Assembly (NCBI GenBank): GCA_964200075.2
Contig: CAXNAA020000291.1
Location: 1 to 23,042 of the forward strand
Length of the DNA stretch: 23,042 bases
From: Sphacelaria rigidula
Taxonomy: Eukaryota; Phaeophyceae; Sphacelariales
Direction: 5' to 3'
Shown here piece after piece: positions 11,067 through 19,900 of the stretch. How positions within the stretch are numbered: position 1 is the first letter of the stretch; each line of letters begins with the position of its first letter. The translations under genes were made by a program, and so were the position numbers. A model generated the notes under the pieces. The model did not search any database. It had not been told where the DNA came from and was given only the letters and a program-made list of their open reading frames with translations.

Positions 11067-11090
11067 ATACCCCGGTGAATACCGGGGTAT
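11067..11090. repeat. Perfect 10-bp inverted repeat
   Basis: ataccccggt and accggggtat flank a 4-base loop (gaat). Pairing continues outward with one bulged A (ggg to the left, ccc to the right). It directly ends the 73-bp array and could form a stable hairpin or cruciform. Confidence 0.85.
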
Positions 11091-11099
11091 ACCCTGTAA

Positions 11100-14000
11100 T
11101 AACGGACGCCATGCACTCCCCATGGTGCAGAAGTTGTCGGACCAGGTACGTTTTGTTTACACAAGTGATATGTACCCAGATTCCCCCTGCCTTGTGTGTT
11201 TGGACCAATTTGGATAAACTCATCATCATGTAGTCTGACACCTGTGGTCGATTTTTTTTGGGGTCTGATAGGTCCGCCACATTTTTGGTCTTCGGAGGCT
11301 TCTCCAATTTGGAATTAGTGGCGCGCAGAGAAAAACTACATAACAAGCTAAGCTTTATCGATCGAAAACATACGGTCGAAAGGCACGAAGCAGCACTCGA
11401 CTCATATCTTACAGACCATCACGCCAGATAATACCCTTTCACAGAACCATGCTCGCTCCATCCAACTCATTCTCAGCTACCATCCCAACCCTGACGGCAT
11501 CGAGTACGAGTTAAGCACACAGGGGTAGATACCCTGCAGTAGTTGGGTGTGCTTTGTTTATTTTTTGTGGGCAAAAACTTACGTATCTTCTGCCATGGTA
11601 GGATCAGCGACGGAACTGCGTGGTACGGTGTGCAACCAAATTGCGTACACGCTCATGAACAAACAGTGCAGGCAGTACAAAGCTGCACGTTTTTGAAGTT
11701 CTCCTCACGTCGAATTGTGAGCAGAGAGAACCTCTAGTCCTCGGCTCTCTGCACTGCACGTCGCCCGCTTTCGTCGAAGATCCATCCTACTGTACGAAAC
11801 ACGCACACGCGCGCTCGAGACACACTGCTTGGAAGCGGTGCAGACAGTACAGACTGTCTGGACTGTACACGATTGGGCATGTACCGTTTCATGAATTTCA
11901 CCGTCTTTTTTCGATCGAAAACTTGAAAAAATTTGTTCGCCTCAGCCGTGTGCCGTTCAACAATTGACCAGACATCCCTCTCGAAACAGACCACCGTCTC
12001 GGACGAAGGCGGCTCAACCCTCCTCGCGATAAAAAAGAGCACCGACAGCACGATAAAAACATCTGGGTTGACCTTTCCCCCGTATGTGATTGACCTCCCC
12101 CCTGTGTGTGACGCCGGCTGACGTACACACCATATATTCCGAAAGGCGGAAGACTAGCGTCGAGAAAAGATGGGATGACTACACACACCTACTGCACTAC
12201 TGTATGGTGCGGTAGTAGCATCCATTCTCCTGCGCTGTGCCAACCCCTCGTTTGGCCAAAAAGCGAGTGCTACAGTGGAACTCCGAATGCCCGCGCCGAT
12301 CATTTTTAGTACTGGGCAATAACTGCACGGGAGTACACGACGGCAGACTTGCATGACTTCAGTACACGTACGAGCGGCAGCTCGGTCTAGGACGGCGCGT
12401 GTCGGCCTTTTTCTTGGTAATTCGACAGCACAAATGGCAACACGACTCAACCATTAGACAATCTTGCTCGAAAGAACATTTTTCTAGAGTTTCGACGCTG
12501 CGACAGACATATAGTTGTCGTCTTCACATTCAAAACCGTTCCGATATGTGCGCAGTACCCTATACTGGACATCTGATACTGACACCTTCCGCGGTCACCA
12601 GCTGATACCCCTAAGCCACGAGTATAGTTGAGAAAAAAAATAGGACGCGAAGTGAACAGCCAGTTTTTTTCCCGCCAATATTTTGTCGAGTACTGTACAG
12701 ACAAAGCAATCCACAGGAGCAAAGCTGCAGTTCCAATCAGTTTCGGAAAGAGGACATTACCTGACCAGCTAGCTGCTGTTACCACACTTTCATGTACACA
12801 CGGAAAAGCGTCGTGCCGACAGCGGCACGGGGCATTGCAGCCTTGTACCGCTAATCATCATGCCACGTTTTGCAAATATAAGTGCTGTTCAACACTCGGG
12901 TACGTGGGCAGGGTCCGCTACCTCTAACCCTAAAAATGTGACGGTGAATAACACCCCGGCGGGTCTTGAGGGCTCAACCTCGATATATTGCAGAAGCGAG
13001 GCCTTATACTGCAAGCTCATCTTGTGCGCGAGGAAGTGCTGACTCATCAGATTCCACGAAAAACTTGTTGGGGGCGGAGTATCCGCATTTCTAGAAGAAT
13101 TTCAGGTTCAAAACACTCGCCGTAGGGGGTGTTAACCTGCGTTATTTTCCACACAAGAGACATCGTACATGTCGCGGGTGAAGACGGCATCAGCGCTCTA
13201 TAACATTGAAACGGTGTCCATCTTGCGCAGCTAGCTACGAACACGACCGACACTTGACGTTAAATGACATTCGAGTGGTAGGCACACCAACCGTCAACAG
13301 AAAATAATTGAGGCTGTAGGGTAGGAGGGTGTTGAGCGTGTCACCATCTTCGCGCGGGAATGGCTTTTTGCGTCAACGGGGAGGAAACAAGGGACACAAG
13401 TGTCGGTTTTAGCGGTGCACCCGTCACAACTCCAGAAACAAGAGCCAAGCGCAGAATCGACAAATCGAATGTCAGGCTAAAAGCCACTGAAATCTCAAGG
13501 CAACGTGCATAAGAACTCACCACCGCGGTAGACGCCATTCCTCGTTTGCACTCTCAACAAGGCGTTGTGTCGACCCTGTCAGCTCCTCTCAAGTACAGAC
13601 AGTTGGTTGTCTCGAGGACGGTATGATCAACCGTAGCTGAACGCTCAACACGGAACACCACCCGGTACCGAATCACAATCGAGATACAGCGCAGTAGGTA
13701 TCTTTTGTACCAGCACTTTTGTATATCTGATCAGTGTGATGAACTCGAGTGGCTGCAGGAAGTTTGCTGTGGTATAAGTAGACGATACTACGTGATGCAG
13801 GCAGGAGGTGTGTCGTGCGCGCGACCGCTGAAAGTGGCAAACGGCCACATTTGCGCACAAAATCATGGAACTGACATTTTGGTTTCACCGCATTTTCAAC
13901 AAATATCTTCGGGACCCCGAAACAACGGCCACAACTACCCGAGGTAGATGCCCCGCTATTCTGGACCCCCACGCCCCACACCACCCCCCACCCCTGCAAC

Positions 14001-15060
14001 GACTGAATCACCCGTGGTGCTGTGGAAGTAAGATAGTTGACGTACTGCACGCTACATGCCGCCGCAATAGCCTGCTTCTGTATACACGTGATGTCTGTAT
14101 GCCCGTCACTATCACCACAACCACCACGATGTAGGCTTAGCGCAACGGTTGTCGAACTCTTGCAGCACGCGATTGTTGGACCTACCAGCAGCGATGCTCC
14201 AACGCCACCTAGTAGCGCTGGCAGGGACATATCTAGTACTTCACTTGGAGAGAACGAGCACTACCGCTGCGAGGAAGAGAGATGGATCCTTGACCGATTG
14301 ATTTTCGCGGCCAACTGCCCTCATGACGAGAGGGAGGCGAAGTCGACCCCTGCCCCTACCGCTTCTACCTGTGAGGTGTGATATCTGCCTGTTCGTCCGG
14401 TGTGTGCAACTGGCGTAGACACGCACCTGAAATTCAAGTACTGTAGGCGACCCCACCGAATGCTTTAGATTATTCTCACCCACCTCGGTCAGAGGATGCG
14501 ACCTAGCTACTATGCGCGGCCTTCACGTTGCAGGAACTAATTGTACTGAAACAAACAACCTCTGTGCTCGAGTAGTTGAGGTTACAATGTTTTGCTGGAG
14601 GCGCTGGGTTCTTTACCGTACAGTGCTGGGTATGGACAGCAACATGAACCGCAAGTTGTACCAGACCCGGGGTCTTCATTTAGCAGGGATGGCCAAAGGC
14701 CACCGCCTGCTCGTTTCTGTTGTCGCCACTTGTTGCCACAGTACGGTAGCTCTAAAGTGAACGATGTCTCTGTGAGTCAGTAACCTCACTTGCCCGTCCC
14801 GTGTTGTTGACTGTACGGAACCAAGCGCCTGTCGGTCGTATTTACTTGTACCCCACTACCCCTGTGGGGTGTGCGGGGCGGAAATCAAACGGAGAGTCGT
14901 GTGTTGTACTCCATCGCGTACCCGCACGGACCATGGCACCCGTCGTTGTTCGCTGATGACCCCTTTTTTTTTTTTATAATACCTCCTTACTCCCGTCCTC
15001 GTCCGCCCCAAGAAAAAATTGAGATGCCGTGTGGGGTACGGGTATGAAATTCGGTACAGA
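11100..15060. other. Intergenic region between the two CPC genes, no gene assigned
   Basis: No protein family recognised. Open stretches at 11734-12051 (minus), 13673-14230 (minus) and 14130-14381 (plus) have no visible homology or consistent splice structure. The sequence is rich in tacagta/gtacagt words, with a small inverted repeat at 11841-11860 (8-base arms, 4-base loop) and ccccac/gtgggg arms near 14852-14870. A possible short first exon on the minus strand, ATGGCGTCTACCGCGGTG|GTGAGT (13538-13521), could belong to the Aurora gene but is unproven. Confidence 0.4.
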
Positions 15061-15064
15061 ACTC

Positions 15065-15262
15065 ACAAAAGTGTGGTATGGAGGAGGTTTAACAAGAAGC
15101 CTTGCATGAATCCGTGTATTTCTACAAGAGAAGACCCCCGTACCCCGGATAAGGGTATGCATCTTGTGCCGATCGTTCAAAACTGTAGGGTACCAACATG
15201 GAAGGCTTACCGAATTCAAAAAACTGACAGGTACCGGTAATACCTGGGTGAAGTACCGCGGG
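15065..15262. repeat. Diverged repeat, copy 1 of 2
   Basis: Shares ordered blocks with 15487-15685: ccggataagggta, gatcgttca-aactgt, gggtacc-acatggaaggctta, ctgacaggtac and aatacctgggt. The copies start about 420 bases apart, in the same orientation. On the minus strand both read VSLPC-YPTV, which reflects shared DNA and not a proven gene. Confidence 0.8.
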
Positions 15263-15486
15263 AATACACATGTTTGTACCGTACACGACGACCTAGATGG
15301 CCTTCGAAACATTCCGAGATCATGATTCGATATAAAATGGTGTTGCGCATGATCAGCTTTGGGTTTGGTCTAAATTAGTCCACGAAGGATTCCCCGAGGA
15401 CAGTGAAGCGGAAGAAATTTTTAAGTTCATGTTTTGTAGGGCATGAATATATTGTCCAGGGTGTAACATTTATCACCGAGTTTTCG

Positions 15487-15685
15487 AAACTGTCGGGTGC
15501 GGTATGGGGTATACAGAAGCCCCTACCCGCGACCAGGTATACCTCCAAGGGTATACACATACGCCGGGTAAGGGTAGCCAGTTTGACCAGATCGTACACA
15601 ACTGTTGGGTACGGGCATGGGAGGCTTACAGAGCTCACAAAAGCTGTCGGATACTGAGAATACCCGGGTAAACACCTCAGGTATA
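15487..15685. repeat. Diverged repeat, copy 2 of 2
   Basis: Counterpart of 15065-15262, with ccgggtaagggta, gatcgtacacaactgt, gggtacgggcatgggaggctta, ctgtcggatac and aatacccgggt. The vocabulary (ggtacc, gggtat) resembles that of the 73-bp array, so all may derive from one element family. Confidence 0.8.
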
Positions 15686-16674
15686 CCAAAAATCGTGCTC
15701 TACAGAACGAAGCCATACGTTGTATTCTGAAGGGTATGGTACATCCCAGAGTAAAATGATCGGGGATGACGCGTTTGGTGCGCATAGCTGAGATTGTCCT
15801 GTGAGTGCACGAACATCCTGATGACCAGCGACATGACAGCTCCAGTAGTGTCGTTTGGCAGAGTGCAGTGAATCTGACGCCGCCGTCGGCTTCCATGGCT
15901 GGTGTTAGCGATTTGCTGTTGTCGTGTAAAGTCGGAAATGTTGCTGGTTGAGCTCTTTTTGGCTCTCGTACCAATGTGGTCTGCTGCTGGGAACTTGAAT
16001 GCTGTTGAGCACAGGGCACATACGTACCAGCATGTCGTGTGAAAGTGTAAATGATAAGGAGACACTGTCTCTACTACTGTATGCATCCTAGTCCATGCTC
16101 GGCTTTTCGGCTCAGTTCTTAACCACAAACTTGTACCTGAACGTGACCATAACCTTGACACGATCTTCTCAATACACGGGACTAGAATATAAAGAGCCAA
16201 CCAAACGTTCGATCCGCCTGAAACGCAGCACTCCAAGGGTATATTCATGTTTTGTGGAAGTAACTACTGGGTTAAAAAAAATCTTCACATGCGGATGTCG
16301 AAGCTTGGTGAAATTGTGTGTTGCGTGGATAATATGAACGCACGAGATGAATGAAGCCCGGGGGTGTATGGTTGTCCGAAGTAGGTTGAAACTCCGAGTG
16401 GTTCATGTCTGGTTTTGAAAAATTTCGCATTCGTCCCAGGAAAGTAGACGTACATCATTTTCATGAGCGCCGTGGATCGGCGGCATGAAGATGCTAGATG
16501 AGGTATGGGAGGCGCCCCTCCTGTCTGCACACGGCCCCCCGGCAACCGGCAATCTTGCATTTCGAACCCGCCCCCGCTTGACACACTATCCTCTTCGATT
16601 CCCTCTCCCTCATGAAGAAGGCCCACATGTACCGCCCACCATCCCGCGCAACCATCGAGGCAGCCGCTGATTGT
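15686..16674. other. INCENP-like upstream flank with one unassigned minus-strand ORF
   Basis: A 182-codon minus frame (15700-16248) includes YVCALCSTAFKF followed by AADHIGTRAKK, a Cys-x2-Cys arrangement with a later His that could be a decayed zinc-finger of a transposon protein. No family can be named and base composition is like the surroundings. The rest, up to the INCENP leader, shows nothing. Confidence 0.25.
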
Positions 16675-16738
16675 GGAAGTTCTTCCTTCTTCCTGGGCCA
16701 TCTCCTTTCCTTTGGCTTCCTTTCCTTTCCCGGCGAAA
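16675..16738 (+). promoter_or_regulatory. Pyrimidine-rich leader before the INCENP-like start
   Basis: About 60 bases of CT-rich sequence (tcttccttcttcc, cctttcctttggcttcctttc) run directly into cggcgaaaATGG. This looks like a pyrimidine-rich 5' UTR/initiator rather than coding sequence, and it supports the ATG at 16739 over the one at 16673. No TATA box is obvious. Confidence 0.35.
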
Positions 16739-16955
16739 ATGGCCTCGAAAAACCACACACAGGAGCAGAATACTGACCCCATAGGCGCGTTGGGCACACT
16801 GCAGCTGCGTCGCGTGCTCCGCGCGATAGGATTGCCTACCGTAGGTACGCAGCAGGCGGTGCTTGCCGAACGATTGAGAGAGGCAGTGCAATCGGGACAG
16901 GCCGCGTCTTACGCGGACAAGACGAATTCTACGGCAGCTGGACCAAATCAATGCG
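16739..16955 (+). CDS. INCENP-like exon 1: SAP-like motif
   Basis: Encodes residues 1-72. Residues 18-53 read LGTLQLRRVLRAIGLPTVG, then TQQAVLAERLREAV. This matches the SAP pattern (helix, Gly-Leu-Pro-Thr-x-Gly turn, helix ending in RL), a DNA-binding fold of chromatin proteins. Donor TGCG|GTGGGT leaves one base, completed by TT of exon 2. An in-frame ATG at 16673 lies in pyrimidine-rich sequence and is less likely. Confidence 0.8.
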
Positions 16956-19900
16956 GTGGGTCTTGCGTCGTTGTCCATATTTTTTCCGTCTCCATTTCTG
17001 CTGTCCGGTGTACCCTTCGAGAGTTTTGTACGGCTTCATGAATCGAGGATGGAATTGCGTGGTCACAACATACATGCACCTGAACGTAACGCGAGAAAAT
17101 CATCACTTGAGGTTCATTGTAAGGGCGGCTGAACGTGTCCCCGTGATCTTGCATGCCGTAGTCGTGGTCCTCTGCAGCGTGTGACGACGTGAAGATGAAC
17201 TCCGGCGCAACTGGTGACACCGTAACAGATGAGCATTCTGTTGCACCGGTGGGATGCCTTCTCTATGGTGCATGCGGAATGACGAAAATACATGTCAGGA
17301 GCCCAAGCGACTTTGCGGCAGGAGTGAAGCTTAATCTCGTTCTCTCTCCTTGCCGAAGTTACTATTTCTTCTTTTAGCCGCGCTGGGCTCTTTTTACACA
17401 CAGTCCCGAGCAAAGTTGGTGGTGCCACTTGGCCCTGGCCGCTGGAGTAATATCTGCTACGTGTAGCCCATGTTCCGTGCTGCATGTGGCAGAGTCTCAT
17501 TTTGACCTAGCCTTGATTTATGGGCAAAAAACTGTTCAGACTGTTGCCGATTACTTTCTCCGTTTCCTCTTGCTGATCTTTTCGGCCATTTGTCCGCTCT
17601 GCATGTAACCTCGTTCAAACAGTTGTCCAGGCACGAAAGGCCAAGGCCACGCTGGCTCTCGTAGAATCCCTGCTGTCGGGCTCGACTGACATCGCTTCGA
17701 TGTCCGTGAATCAGCCGCACGTACCATCCTCGCCCATCTCAGACGAGCCTACGATATCTTCAAACGAAAGCGGCTTCGACATCCCCATTACCGCCACCGC
17801 CATCGCCACCGCCAACAGTAGCACCGACACCGGTGATGATATAATGAGCAGCACTAGCCCCATCGTCGACAACGACGGCGTCCACAGCGATAACGCCCCC
17901 AGTGCCACCACTACCACTGAAGCCAGCAGCAGCAGCAACAACAACAAGAACATCAGTGAAGCCCTCTCAAACACAATCGCCGACAACAACACTCCCGCCA
18001 TTTCGACAACCACGACGACGAAGCCCCTTGCGGAGACCACAATTCTGACAACAGCAGGCGCATCAGCACCTGTACCGGTCCCATCATCCCAGACCTCGAG
18101 TACTACCGAAGCCATAACCAGCCCAAATGCAGTAGCCGCCCCCCCAGCGACCGTATCCCAGTCGTCTACATTGGCCACCGCCGAGGTGCCAGCTACGGAC
18201 GAACCACCCGGTTTCACAAGCACAGAGCCCGTCGCCGCCGTTGTTGACGGAGATGAAGACGGAGGAGGGGTGGTGGTGAAGGTACCCTCGGCCGCCAGCC
18301 TCACATCCACAACGTCTGTCACTGCCAGCGAGACTTCACTGTCGTCGTCATCATCGTCGTCGCCATCGCCTCCATCATTACCGTCGTTTGCGCCGCACGA
18401 ACGAACCCCTCCGAAGTCGGCACCGGCCGGTGCTACCTCTGCTCCCGTCGTGAAAACGAGTGGGGAAGATGTAGAAAAGTCAACGAAGACTATAACACCA
18501 TCGCGAGATGTGACCGGAAAAACGGCGGTCACGCCAGTAGCAACGGAGACGACAGCGAGTGCGTCGGATGTTGTCGACGCAAAAGGCGTCGCGGAGAAGA
18601 CAGGCGAAAAGACTACTGTCGCCTCAAATACCGCGGAGAACAGGGCGGGCGTGTCTTCGGCGTCGAAGAAGACGGGCTTACCGGTGCAAGGTCGCGCTAT
18701 CCATACCTCACCGTGGGGGTCTTCATCGTCTGCTCGCTTCGCCACTACTAGTAAGAAGGCCCCAATGCCGGCGCCAGCGCCTGCGGCGCCCAAAGGTGAG
18801 CAAAGGATGGCATGTTTAAATATTGGTAGGGTATTGCAGATTATAAAGTCCTCGGACATCCTGTTTGCTCAAAAAACTGCACTCGCATCAAAATATTGGC
18901 TGCGGGGTGTGCTGTGGTTTGAATCGTCTCCTCTTCGGATATCGCATATCTGCAACGGGGCAGCCGTACAGCACCGTACCGCACTGACTTGTGTGTCATA
19001 GATTTCCACACTTTGAAGCGACGAATGCCCACACGAGGAAGAAATCACGGTAGCAGTGTAAAGCATTTTTATAACCTGGATCAAAACATTCGTGTTACGG
19101 AATACACGAACTTTCATTATCGTCCGGCGTACCCGAAGCCAAGAATTTTCGCAATCTTGGTCGCGAGCAGCTTTCGGTCTGTCGTCCTACGCAGATTAGG
19201 CTCTGGTTCCGCACCAACCGGCGGACAAAAATGACCGAACACCGTCTTGAAACGGGGGTGCGAGAGCCCTAGCCTCTGGAAGATTGCATGCACTTGCTTT
19301 AATTTGTCAGCATCATCCAGACACTAAAAAGGCTTGGTGTTTATGGCCTCGTTCACGGGAACACTCAGCCCCATTTTTGAAGGTGTGGAATGAAAGCAAA
19401 ACGATGAAGCCGGACTCACGAAAAAATCCAGTCATCACTCGTGCGTGTCATGCTCCACACGAGATTCGCTTACCCCCATTCGGTTCCACCGCATCCTCTC
19501 TCCTCCGAACCCCCGTTACCTTTACTGAAGGCAACCCGTGGCGAAGAAGACAAGCCGGCGGTGGGCGGGTCGCTGCTCTCATCGGAAACTTCGATGCGAA
19601 GAGCAAGGAAGGCAAGGCCAAAGTCAGGGACGTCAAGGATAGGGCCAAAGAAGTCAAGGACAGGGCAGTAGGCGCTATGAAGGACAAAAGGTCATCGACG
19701 GACCTGAAAGAGAAAGCCAGGGACGCGAAGGCCAAGGCGAAGGGGTGGACCAAGACAAAGGTGGAGATCAAGATCGTGAGGGTTAGCCCGGGAGACGACG
19801 GGAGTAAACATCAGGAACGCCAGCAAGAGCATGGCACACCACTCCAGGCGTCGGCGGGGGTCATCGGGGGCGCTCAGCAACCGCTGCCAACGGTCGGCAA

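Noticed and set aside
10640-11233. 197-codon plus-strand frame
   Set aside because: Openness is explained by the stop-free 73-bp repeat, which keeps all three frames open.
16673-16738. Upstream in-frame ATG for the INCENP-like gene
   Set aside because: Sequence between it and 16739 is a pyrimidine-rich leader, and AAAATGG at 16739 has the better start context.
16285-16797. 170-codon minus-strand frame upstream of INCENP-like exon 1
   Set aside because: Overlaps the leader and start of the plus-strand gene and shows no domain or splice logic.
17700-17702. ATG at 17700 as the gene start
   Set aside because: The frame is open upstream to an acceptor at 17621-17622 whose phase matches exon 1, so this Met is internal.
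17711-18859. 382-codon minus-strand open frame
   Set aside because: It is antisense to INCENP-like exon 2; its Val/Asp/Gly-rich sequence is the mirror of Ser/Thr/Ala codon repeats and it lacks any domain.
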